A stretch of DNA of 64,000 nucleotides. It comes from HKCCE3408 sp039183205. Lineage in GTDB: Bacteria; Pseudomonadota; Alphaproteobacteria; Rhodobacterales; Rhodobacteraceae. Below, one piece after another: positions 1 to 7,518 of the stretch. Location of the stretch: positions 62,001-126,000 of the forward strand of contig JBCDBR010000002.1 in the NCBI GenBank assembly GCA_039183205.1. The letters run 5' to 3'. A model generated the notes under the pieces. The model saw only the letters and a list, made by a program, of their open reading frames with translations, searched no databases and had not been told where the DNA came from. Position 1 is the stretch's first letter. Each line of letters begins with the position of its first letter. Both the position numbers and the translations under genes were made by a program.

Positions 1-1040
1 TGGCCGCCGGTCAGGAACGCCTTACAGGTGGGCTCGCCTCCGTGTCAGAGCACCAGGCACAAGCGCAGGCACAATTATTGGAGCTTATGGAGAAACGGCT
101 CTCACTGGTCAGCCAAACCCAGACGTCTAGCCAAGCGAAAATGGTCGAGGCCATGGAACGGCGGCTCGAAGAAGTGCAGAAAGGCATGTCCGAGACGTTG
201 CACGGTACTTCCACGCGTACTGCGCGATCCCTGGGCGAGCTGCAAACAAAGCTGGATCAGATCGATCGGGCACAAGAAAAAATCGAACAGCTTTCGGGCA
301 ATGTGTTGAGCTTGCAGGACATTCTTTCGAACAAGCAGCGACGCGGGATGTTTGGCGAAATCCAACTGAACGATATCGTGTCCAAGGCTCTGCCGTCTGA
401 TGCGTATTCAGTTCAGGCCACCCTTTCGAACGGGAAACGGGCCGATTTACTTGTGCATCTGCCGAACCCGCCGGGCCCCATAGTGATCGACGCGAAGTTC
501 CCACTAGAGGCCTATGAAGCTTTGACGCAGGCCGATGGTCCTGATGCAACCAAAATAGCCTTGCGGGCGTTTGGGCAAGCGGTGCGTACCCATATTAAGG
601 CCATCGCCGAGCGGTACATCATCGATGGTGAAACCGCGGATGGTGCGTTGATGTTCCTGCCGTCTGAAGCAGTCTATGCCGAGCTTCATGCGCGTCTTCC
701 CGAGGTGGTGCGCGAAGGGTTCGCTGCCCGCGTCTGGATTGTGTCACCGACCACATGCATGGCGACGCTCAACACGATGCGCGCCGTGTTGAAGGACGCC
801 CGAATGCGCGAACAAGCCGGAGAGATCCGCAAGGCACTCCGACAACTCCATCGGGATGTCGAAATCGTTGGCGAACGCGCGATGAAACTAGAGACACATC
901 TACGCCAAGCTGGCGAAGACGTATCTGGCATCCTGGCCGCCTCAACACGGGCCGGCAAACGCGCGGAAAGTTTGGACAATTTCGATTTCGAAGAGCTTGA
1001 GCCGCAACCAGACGCCATTGCGCGCCTGGCCGGAGAGTGA
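1..1040 (+). CDS. rmuC: DNA recombination protein RmuC (5' truncated by window)
   Basis: The frame is open from the first bases of the window to a TGA at 1040, so the gene begins upstream; the GTG at 42 is internal rather than a likely start. About the first 100 visible residues are charged and glutamine-rich, as expected for the coiled coil of RmuC. The conserved nuclease-like domain follows, beginning near GMFGEIQLNDI and containing VIDAKFPLEAY. RmuC proteins limit DNA inversions and are thought to act as nucleases on stalled or recombining DNA. The stop lies two bases from the end of the convergent thiolase gene. Confident family call; the N-terminal membrane anchor is not visible. Confidence 0.9.
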   Translation, partial: AAGQERLTGGLASVSEHQAQAQAQLLELMEKRLSLVSQTQTSSQAKMVEAMERRLEEVQKGMSETLHGTSTRTARSLGELQTKLDQIDRAQEKIEQLSGNVLSLQDILSNKQRRGMFGEIQLNDIVSKALPSDAYSVQATLSNGKRADLLVHLPNPPGPIVIDAKFPLEAYEALTQADGPDATKIALRAFGQAVRTHIKAIAERYIIDGETADGALMFLPSEAVYAELHARLPEVVREGFAARVWIVSPTTCMATLNTMRAVLKDARMREQAGEIRKALRQLHRDVEIVGERAMKLETHLRQAGEDVSGILAASTRAGKRAESLDNFDFEELEPQPDAIARLAGE

Positions 1041-1042
1041 GC

Positions 1043-2224
1043 CTACTCCCGTTCAAGCGCGATCGCCGTGCCTTCCCCGCCCCCGATGCAAATTGCCGCC
1101 ACGCCGCGCTTTACGTTGTGGCTTTCCATCGCGTGTAGCAACGTCACCATGATACGCGCGCCTGACGCACCGATTGGATGCCCAAGCGCGCAAGCCCCGC
1201 CGTTTATGTTGACATTTGCAGGATCGATCCGAAGCTCTCGCATAAAGGCCATAGGCACGACGGCAAAGGCTTCATTAACCTCCCACAAGTCGACGTCATC
1301 GACCTGCCAGCCAATCTGAGACAAAAGTTTCCGTGCGGCAGGTACAGGCGCGGTGGTAAACCATCCGGGCTCTTGCGCGTGGCTGGCATGGCCAACGATA
1401 CGGGCGCGAACTGGCAGATTATGGGCCCGCGCGACGTCTGCACGCGCAAGTGCCAACGCCGCGGCCCCATCAGAAATTGATGAGCTATTGGCCGGCGTGA
1501 CCGTCCCGTCCTTGCGGAAGGCAGGCTTGAGGTGCGGAATTTTTTCCGGACGCGCGAGGCCTGGCTGCTCATCTTCTGTCACAAGTATCTCACCCTTGCG
1601 GGTCGTGACCGTGATGGGGGTGATTTCAGCCTCAAAACCACCGGTTTTCTGTGCTGTTAAAGCGCGATTGAGCGAGGTCAGAGCGTAATCGTCTTGCGCT
1701 TCACGGGTGAATTGAAACGCTTCGGCGCAATCCTCGGCGAATGTGCCCATCAAACGCCCCTTATCATAGGCATCTTCGAGCCCATCGAGAAACATGTGGT
1801 CGATTGTAGCGCCGTGACCGAGGCGGGCGCCGCCGCGCATATTCGGGATCAGATAGGGGGCGTTTGTCATGCTCTCCATGCCGCCCGCAACGATCACGTC
1901 CGCGCGGCCAAGCGCAAGGCTGTCTGCGGCAATCATCGCAGCCTTCATACCGGAGCCGCACATCTTGTTCAGTGTGGTTGCTGGAATTTCCTGCGACAGT
2001 CCGGCTTTGAACCCTGCTTGACGCGCTGGTGCTTGGCCTTGGCCGGCTTGCAGAACGCAACCCATCAGCACCTCGTTAACCGCGTCCGGGGGCATTTCCG
2101 CGTTCTGAAGTGCGCCTGCAATCGATGCACCGCCAAGATCAGCGGCCGCAACGCCGGTGAATGCGCCTTGAAAGCCACCCATTGGGGTCCGCGTGGCACC
2201 CGCGATTACAACTTCGTGAGTCAT
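1043..2224 (-). CDS. Acetyl-CoA C-acetyltransferase (thiolase II family)
   Basis: Thiolase of 393 residues, the normal size for biosynthetic acetyl-CoA acetyltransferases (two acetyl-CoA to acetoacetyl-CoA and back). All catalytic residues are in place: Cys89 in NKMCGSGMKA, His349 in ALGHPIGASG and Cys379 in CIGGGEG, with the usual NEAFAVV motif. The ATG ending at 2224 is chosen because GGGGAAAG precedes it by a few bases and the protein then starts with the family-typical THEVVIAGATRTPMG; a longer reading adds 64 unrelated residues. It is monocistronic, with no phaB or other beta-oxidation gene adjacent, so its role in PHB synthesis or in acyl-CoA or ketone-body degradation is open. Confidence 0.93.
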   Translation of the reverse strand: MTHEVVIAGATRTPMGGFQGAFTGVAAADLGGASIAGALQNAEMPPDAVNEVLMGCVLQAGQGQAPARQAGFKAGLSQEIPATTLNKMCGSGMKAAMIAADSLALGRADVIVAGGMESMTNAPYLIPNMRGGARLGHGATIDHMFLDGLEDAYDKGRLMGTFAEDCAEAFQFTREAQDDYALTSLNRALTAQKTGGFEAEITPITVTTRKGEILVTEDEQPGLARPEKIPHLKPAFRKDGTVTPANSSSISDGAAALALARADVARAHNLPVRARIVGHASHAQEPGWFTTAPVPAARKLLSQIGWQVDDVDLWEVNEAFAVVPMAFMRELRIDPANVNINGGACALGHPIGASGARIMVTLLHAMESHNVKRGVAAICIGGGEGTAIALERE

Positions 2225-2309
2225 GTCTTTCCCCATTAATTCTTTCTTTTGCATACGCTTTGCTAACCCCTTCCGTCTAGCTTGGCGGCAGAGTTTGAGG
2301 AAACCAACT

Positions 2310-2657
2310 ATGGAACTTACCCTTAACGGGGATGGACCCGTTGACATAGTAACGGTGCATGCTGAACGCATCGATGCTGTCGGCGCCGTAGCTTTCAAGG
2401 ATGCGTTTCGCGCCAAGGCTCAAGGGCGGAACGGCACCGTCGTCTTAGACCTCCATCAGGTCACCTTCCTTGATTCGAGCGGTCTGGGCGCTGTGGTTGC
2501 CGCCCAAAAGATACTCGGAAACGAGCGAAAGCTCGAATTGGCCTGCCTGCAGGACGCTGTCGCCAAGGTTATGTCATTGACGCGCATGGACACCGTGTTC
2601 CGCATCCACACCAATATTGCCGCCGCCGAGGCGTCACACAGTTCATCGGCGGCCTGA
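2310..2657 (+). CDS. STAS-domain anti-sigma factor antagonist
   Basis: A 115-residue protein made of one STAS domain. The signature FLDSSGLGAVVAAQK carries the serine (56 or 57) that is phosphorylated in SpoIIAA/RsbV-type antagonists. ATG 2310 follows TTGAGG at a good distance; the upstream in-frame extension has no homology-like content. It is followed four bases later by an ATPase-fold gene, giving the classical antagonist/anti-sigma kinase pair. In such pairs the unphosphorylated STAS protein binds the kinase and frees its target. No sigma factor or PP2C phosphatase lies nearby, so target and signal are unknown. Confidence 0.85.
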   Translation: MELTLNGDGPVDIVTVHAERIDAVGAVAFKDAFRAKAQGRNGTVVLDLHQVTFLDSSGLGAVVAAQKILGNERKLELACLQDAVAKVMSLTRMDTVFRIHTNIAAAEASHSSSAA

Positions 2658-2660
2658 ATT

Positions 2661-3125
2661 GTGGTGTACCGTCCCGTCGAAGTGAACCGCGCGCCCTCAA
2701 GGCACCGGTTCCAGTGTTGCATCCCGCCCGACCCGGGCGAAGTACGCCACACCCTCGTTGATCTGCAACAGGCCCTATCCGATCTGGTCTCGCCGTCTTG
2801 GCTGGCCACCATCGAACTTGTCGGCGCAGAGGTCTTGAACAACATCGTCGAACACAGTTTCACGGATTGCGCAAATGCAAACGCCTTTATCGAAATAGAT
2901 GCTGATCTGCGGGACGAATTTTTGACGCTTAAGGTCGTCGATAATGGCGTGGCCATGCCTGGCGGCTCCGTGCCCCGCCCGCCATTCCCAAAGGTCAACG
3001 GAGTTCCGGTCGAAGACCTGCCCGAAGGCGGTTTTGGCTGGGCTTTGATCCACGAGCTGTCATCTGAAGTGCATTATAAACGCAGCGACGATCGCAACGT
3101 TCTGACGCTCCTGCTGAAGCTTTAA
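2661..3125 (+). CDS. RsbW/SpoIIAB-like anti-sigma serine kinase (HATPase fold)
   Basis: A 154-residue GHKL ATPase-fold protein. The N box reads EVLNNIVEH near residue 57, the G1 box is VVDNGVAMPGG and the G2 box is GGFGWALIHEL. These are the ATP-binding features of SpoIIAB/RsbW-type anti-sigma kinases; there is no phosphoacceptor histidine or membrane segment. It starts at GTG 2661 (a second GTG follows at 2664), four bases after the STAS gene, so the two are surely co-transcribed. Its presumed job is to phosphorylate the STAS partner and sequester a sigma factor or other regulator encoded elsewhere. The target is inference. Confidence 0.78.
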   Translation: MVYRPVEVNRAPSRHRFQCCIPPDPGEVRHTLVDLQQALSDLVSPSWLATIELVGAEVLNNIVEHSFTDCANANAFIEIDADLRDEFLTLKVVDNGVAMPGGSVPRPPFPKVNGVPVEDLPEGGFGWALIHELSSEVHYKRSDDRNVLTLLLKL

Positions 3126-3374
3126 ACGCGAACCAATCACGCGAATTCTTAAAAATTGTTTCCAAGGTTCATTGATTGCCACAGGAACGCCCCAATCGCT
3201 CCGCAACTTGGCCGCCAACCGTCGTCATTACGAAATTTGTAGCTGCATAGGCTTCCCTCGGCGTCGTGTCGTTAAGCCCCCACCCATTGGCACGGCGTCG
3301 AGGTCCAAAAGCTCCCCGCTTGCATCGCGTGACGACATCGCTAGTGATGTCAGTCCAGCCAAACGGGGACGAAC

Positions 3375-4952
3375 ATGCGCAATTTTCACGAACCCGGCCG
3401 CTCTGCCGTTTTTTCCGATGCTGGCATGTGCGCAACGTCGCATCCGCTCGGCGCAAAAGTCGCAGTCGATATCCTCGAAGCCGGCGGGAACGCCGTCGAT
3501 GCCGCGATCGCAACGGCTGTGCTCATGGGTTTTTGCGAACCGCAAATGACGGGCATTGGCGGTGATCTATTTGTGCTGATGCACAAACCGGGTGCGGGAA
3601 TGATCGGACTGAACGCATCAGGCCGCGCGCCGGCCGGATTGCAGCCAGAGAACCTGCGCGCCCAAGGACACAGCAAGATTTCACCTCACATGGCCGCGGC
3701 AATCACGCTGCCGGGTGCTGTTGATGGCTATTGCAAGCTTCACGCCGATCACGGACATCTGCCGCTGGCCGACGTTTTGGCGCCGGCTATTCACTACGCT
3801 GAAACAGGCGTTCCCGTGGCCCCGCGCGTGGCATTTGACTGGGGTCTCGCCGCGCCAGAATTGCCAGCAAGCGGCGCGCGCCATGTCCTAAAAGATGGCA
3901 AAGCGCTGAACGTCGGCGATATCTTCCGCGCCCCAGGACAAGCCGAGGTGTTGCGCCGTATTGCGAAGGACGGCCGCGATGCCTTTTACGACGGCGAGGT
4001 CGCCGCGGACATGCTTACTAGCCTAAAGGCCATTGGCGGCACGCATAGAGCCGAAGATTTCGCGCAAACCGCGTGCACCTATGTCACGCCCATCGAAGCG
4101 CGCTACCGCGACCATGTGCTGACCGAATTGCCGCCCAACGGGCAGGGCGCCACAGCCCTCCTGTTGGCACAGATGATGGCAGAGTTCGACGTCGCGGCTC
4201 TGGACCCAGCTGGGGCTGAGCGCATTCATTTGGAGGCCGAAGCAACAAAGCTCGCCTACGATGCCCGAAACCGGTTTGTCGCCGATCCGGACAGCACATC
4301 ACGTCTCGACCACATGCTATCGCCGGAGACTGCCGCCGGATTGGCGCGCATGATATCGCCGGATGCGGTTTTACCAGACCCGGCGCCTCTGGCCGAAACG
4401 TTCCACCGCGATACCGTTGTTGTCACCGTCGTCGACAAGGACCGGTTGGCCGTGTCTTTGATCTGCTCGATATTTGCAAGCTTTGGCTCGGGGCATGCGA
4501 GCGAAAAATTCGGCATCCTCTTTCACAATCGCGGCTGCGGTTTCAATCTCATTCCCGGCCATCCCAACGAGGCTGGCCCGGCCAAACGGCCCATGCACAC
4601 GATCATCCCGGCAATGCTCCGGGAGCCCGATGGCAGTTTGATGCCGTTTGCAGTGATGGGTGGCCAATATCAAGCGGTCGGTCATGTCCGCGTCATGTCG
4701 GATATCGTTGATTTCGGACGCGATCCGCAATCGGCCATCGACGCCCCCCGCGCATTTGCCGATGGGGGCAACCTAAAGCTGGAGACCGGCGTGACCGAAA
4801 CGGCGCGCAATGATCTGCGCGCGCTTGGTCACCACGTCGTCACGCCAGAAACCCCAATCGGCGGCGCACAAGCCATTCGTATCGATGCAAAAACGGGTAT
4901 CTTACAAGGGGCGTCGGACCCTCGCAAAGACGGTATCGCACTTGGCTATTGA
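3375..4952 (+). CDS. ggt: Gamma-glutamyltransferase family protein
   Basis: A 525-residue Ntn-hydrolase of the gamma-glutamyltranspeptidase family. The N-terminal half has the family signature GGNAVDAAIATAV and QMTGIGGDLF; the small-subunit half begins at Thr347, in the context RDTVVVTVVDKD. In this family the chain cleaves itself before that threonine, which becomes the nucleophile transferring gamma-glutamyl groups from glutathione. The next two positions are Val-Val rather than the common Thr-His. There is no clear signal peptide, so a cytoplasmic role or a function other than glutathione turnover is possible. It runs convergent with hspQ, three bases apart. The 249 bases upstream hold its promoter region but no gene I can support. 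Confidence 0.85.
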   Translation: MRNFHEPGRSAVFSDAGMCATSHPLGAKVAVDILEAGGNAVDAAIATAVLMGFCEPQMTGIGGDLFVLMHKPGAGMIGLNASGRAPAGLQPENLRAQGHSKISPHMAAAITLPGAVDGYCKLHADHGHLPLADVLAPAIHYAETGVPVAPRVAFDWGLAAPELPASGARHVLKDGKALNVGDIFRAPGQAEVLRRIAKDGRDAFYDGEVAADMLTSLKAIGGTHRAEDFAQTACTYVTPIEARYRDHVLTELPPNGQGATALLLAQMMAEFDVAALDPAGAERIHLEAEATKLAYDARNRFVADPDSTSRLDHMLSPETAAGLARMISPDAVLPDPAPLAETFHRDTVVVTVVDKDRLAVSLICSIFASFGSGHASEKFGILFHNRGCGFNLIPGHPNEAGPAKRPMHTIIPAMLREPDGSLMPFAVMGGQYQAVGHVRVMSDIVDFGRDPQSAIDAPRAFADGGNLKLETGVTETARNDLRALGHHVVTPETPIGGAQAIRIDAKTGILQGASDPRKDGIALGY

Positions 4953-4955
4953 GCG

Positions 4956-5282
4956 TCAGTTCAGATGAAACTCAAGCGGATAGCGCCCGTCTTGGAAATC
5001 ACCGAATAGATCGGGCAGATCCGGGTGTTCGACAGGCTCACCCGTTTCATCGGGGATCAGGTTCTGCTCGGACACGTAGGCGACGTAATAGCTTTCCTCA
5101 TTTTCCGCCAAGAGGTGGTAGAAAGGTTGTTCCTTACGCGGTCGGCTGTGTTCCGGGATCGCCTCGTACCACGCCTCACTGTTGGAAAACTCTGCGTCGA
5201 TATCAAACACAACGCCACGGAAGGGATGCTTCCGGTGACGGACAACTTGTCCAAGTGTGTATTTAGCTTCGCTCTTCAGCAT
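4956..5282 (-). CDS. hspQ: Heat shock protein HspQ
   Basis: A small acidic protein of 108 residues matching HspQ/YccV: YTLGQVVRHRKHPFRGVVFDID at the N terminus is followed by PWYH-like PFYHLLAENEE and AYVSEQNL. HspQ is a hemimethylated-DNA-binding heat-shock protein in E. coli that acts as a specificity factor for Lon. The ATG ending at 5282 is preferred: the protein then begins close to the conserved core, and GGGGG lies upstream. A start 27 bases earlier is possible. Monocistronic. Confidence 0.88.
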   Translation of the reverse strand: MLKSEAKYTLGQVVRHRKHPFRGVVFDIDAEFSNSEAWYEAIPEHSRPRKEQPFYHLLAENEESYYVAYVSEQNLIPDETGEPVEHPDLPDLFGDFQDGRYPLEFHLN

Positions 5283-5469
5283 CGCATTATAGCCCCCAGG
5301 TCGTCCCATCTACGCCGTCGGGTTTGGCCTTGTCCATGCATTGGGGTCGAAAACATGGGAAACAGATTGTGAATATCCGTCACACAGTCGTCTAGAACAC
5401 TTTGCCTGCATTGCGAAATTTGCTATGCTGTGCGGCAACAAGAAGCAGTGAAATGCAGGCAGGTGGCAA

Positions 5470-6039
5470 ATGAAACGGGTGCTTTTGGTGCTTGGGCTGA
5501 TGGTGTTGGCCGGGTGCGGCCAACAGTTTTCCGCTCCGAGAAATCTCGATAATGCATGCCTACTAGGCAACGAACGACCCGAATACATGCGGGCCATGCA
5601 GCGAACCGAGGCTGAGTGGGGCGTACCCGTCCATGTCCAGATGGCCACGATCTATCAAGAAAGCCGCTTTATCGGTGATGCCCGAACGCCCTATCGCTAT
5701 GCGTTGGGGGTGATACCGATGGGTCGTGTTAGCTCTGCCTATGGCTACAGCCAGGCGCTTGACGGGACATGGTCGGATTACCAATCAGATACCGGCAATC
5801 GGTTTGCTCGACGCACCGACATTGATGACGCGACGGACTTCATCGGCTGGTATATGAACCTGACCGTGGAACGAAACGGCATCCCGCTGACCGATGCGCG
5901 GCGGCAATACCTTGCCTATCATGAAGGCCACGCGGGGTATGCCCGCGGCAGTTATAACCGCAAAGCGTGGCTCATCCGTGTCGCCCAGGAGGTCGCGGCG
6001 CGGGCCGAACTCTACGAGACACAATTGCTGGCCTGCTAA
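5470..6039 (+). CDS. SLT-like (lytic transglycosylase-type) lipoprotein
   Basis: A 189-residue exported lipoprotein. The signal peptide ends in the lipobox VLAGC, with the lipidated cysteine at residue 16. The mature part has a lysozyme-like core: the catalytic-type glutamate in MATIYQESRFIG, then AYGYSQAL and the C-terminal YLAYHEGHAGYARGSY. It probably cleaves peptidoglycan glycan strands at the outer membrane or periplasm. AGGTGG lies upstream of the ATG. Its stop overlaps that of lolA from the other strand by three bases. The exact lytic transglycosylase subfamily was not determined. Confidence 0.82.
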   Translation: MKRVLLVLGLMVLAGCGQQFSAPRNLDNACLLGNERPEYMRAMQRTEAEWGVPVHVQMATIYQESRFIGDARTPYRYALGVIPMGRVSSAYGYSQALDGTWSDYQSDTGNRFARRTDIDDATDFIGWYMNLTVERNGIPLTDARRQYLAYHEGHAGYARGSYNRKAWLIRVAQEVAARAELYETQLLAC

Positions 6040-6626
6040 AAGCCGCGTGCCGCTTCTTCTTGTGGGATCGAAAATAGCCTGGCGGGCAGTGTCCCGCCAG
6101 TTTCCAGCCCACCAAGAATGACGGTCGTCTCTGAGCCGCCTTCGTCGATGATCACCCATTGCCTCAACTCCACCGGGTTGCCGGTGAAGACCATCTCGAT
6201 CTGGCCAATCTCTGGCCGGTCCGGGTCTTGTGCCAAAATGCGTGTTGCCGTGCCGTCGCTATCGTGAGCTACGACCATGTCGGAACGGCCCAAATCAACC
6301 TGCCGCGCGAGGATCAAGCTCAGAGGTGTCTGACGCAGCGGATATTGCTCTGGCGGTGTGTTAGAGCGGCCGTCGAAGATGGCCAATTGCCCGCCTCCGG
6401 CCATCACCAGCGTATCATCGGCCTCATATTCGAACCGCACTCGGCCTGGACGGTGCAAGAATATTTGGCCCGTTGAGACACTGCCATCTGCGTTGACTTG
6501 GGTAAATGTACCCTCCGCGGTGCGAATGCCATTAAGGTACGCATTGAGATCATCAATTGGGATCGCGTCTTGCGCAAAGCTTGGCGACGTCAATGCAATG
6601 GTGGCGGCGGCAATTAGGGCTCTCAT
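6036..6626 (-). CDS. lolA: Outer-membrane lipoprotein carrier protein LolA
   Basis: A 196-residue periplasmic chaperone that carries lipoproteins from LolCDE to the outer membrane. A signal peptide ending near TSPSFAQ is followed by the LolA core: YLNGIRTAEGTFTQVNADGS, LHRPGRVRFEYE, YPLRQTPLSLILA and a C-terminal RLFSIPQEEA. ATG 6626 is preceded by GGAGACCGAT and gives a proper signal peptide; the longer frame to 6833 would destroy it. It lies downstream of ftsK, from which it is separated by an unrelated gene at 6703-7518. In related genomes ftsK and lolA are, from memory, usually adjacent. Confidence 0.92.
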   Translation of the reverse strand: MRALIAAATIALTSPSFAQDAIPIDDLNAYLNGIRTAEGTFTQVNADGSVSTGQIFLHRPGRVRFEYEADDTLVMAGGGQLAIFDGRSNTPPEQYPLRQTPLSLILARQVDLGRSDMVVAHDSDGTATRILAQDPDRPEIGQIEMVFTGNPVELRQWVIIDEGGSETTVILGGLETGGTLPARLFSIPQEEAARGF

Positions 6627-6702
6627 ATCGGTCTCCTGCTCGTATTGGGTCGATATAGGCGCAGCATCGCCGGCAGGCCAGTGATAGCCGATAACGAGCC
6701 GG

Positions 6703-7518
6703 TTAGAACCAGTGACCGGCTGCAACCTTCGGGAACCAACCCTCACCTTCCACCATGTCTCGATATCGGTCCGCTTCGTCGGGATATCCGGATGCGCTTG
6801 GGCCTGGATGGTCTTCGGAAAAAAGAACCGCATCGGTCAACTCGCGGCGTTCGAATGTGGCCACAGGATCAATACCAAGGCGTTCGAGATAGGTGTAAAT
6901 CCGCGATCGCGTCAGGACCTCGCTGCTATGGAGGTCGTCATAGCTGTCCTCGAATGGCAGGGGCGCGCCCCACATGTTCAGTTGCATCGGCCCGTCCCAA
7001 CGAATGTAGGACAAGGACCGCATCTTGTGATCGTCGATTGCGGTGAAGACATGCTCGCCAATGGCATCGACAACACCCAGAACGATCGATTGTTCCCGGG
7101 TCAATGTCGGATAGGGCGCAATTTGGCTTTGAATGAGATAGGTCTTGCTACTTGTCCAATGTTGTAAATGGCGGGCATGCACGTCGGTTACGTGGTCGAG
7201 GAATTCCTCGTAAAGGACGAAGTTCGGGTTCGACTTGGGCCGCGATACGCGCCGCCAGCCGCGAAGATCAAAGGTAGTTTCGATGAACTTCTGATCGGGA
7301 AATTGCGTCAGGTGGGATGCCTGCGGACCAAAGGGGCGATGGATCTGCGCGTCCGCGCCGGAAATCTCGTGAATATCGCAAAAGGCTGCGCCGCCTTGTG
7401 CCTCTGCATCCTGGCGCCGGGCCGTCGCCTCGCCGCGAATGAAGCCAAGCACGGCCTCGACATCGGCCTCAACCAAGATGCAGGCCAGACGGGGAACAAC
7501 GGGCGGGCGATTAGGCAT
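6703..7518 (-). CDS. Hypothetical protein, translationally coupled to ftsK
   Basis: A 271-residue soluble protein that I do not recognise. It has no signal peptide or membrane segment. It is rich in charged and aromatic residues, with a His/Asp-rich middle (FLDHVTDVHARHLQHW) and an acidic C-terminal third. Its ATG overlaps the ftsK stop by one base (TAATG), so translation should be coupled to ftsK. It is followed after 76 bases by lolA. Codon use looks like its neighbours'. The intact reading frame and the coupling make it a real gene; function unknown. Confidence 0.75.
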   Translation of the reverse strand: MPNRPPVVPRLACILVEADVEAVLGFIRGEATARRQDAEAQGGAAFCDIHEISGADAQIHRPFGPQASHLTQFPDQKFIETTFDLRGWRRVSRPKSNPNFVLYEEFLDHVTDVHARHLQHWTSSKTYLIQSQIAPYPTLTREQSIVLGVVDAIGEHVFTAIDDHKMRSLSYIRWDGPMQLNMWGAPLPFEDSYDDLHSSEVLTRSRIYTYLERLGIDPVATFERRELTDAVLFSEDHPGPSASGYPDEADRYRDMVEGEGWFPKVAAGHWF

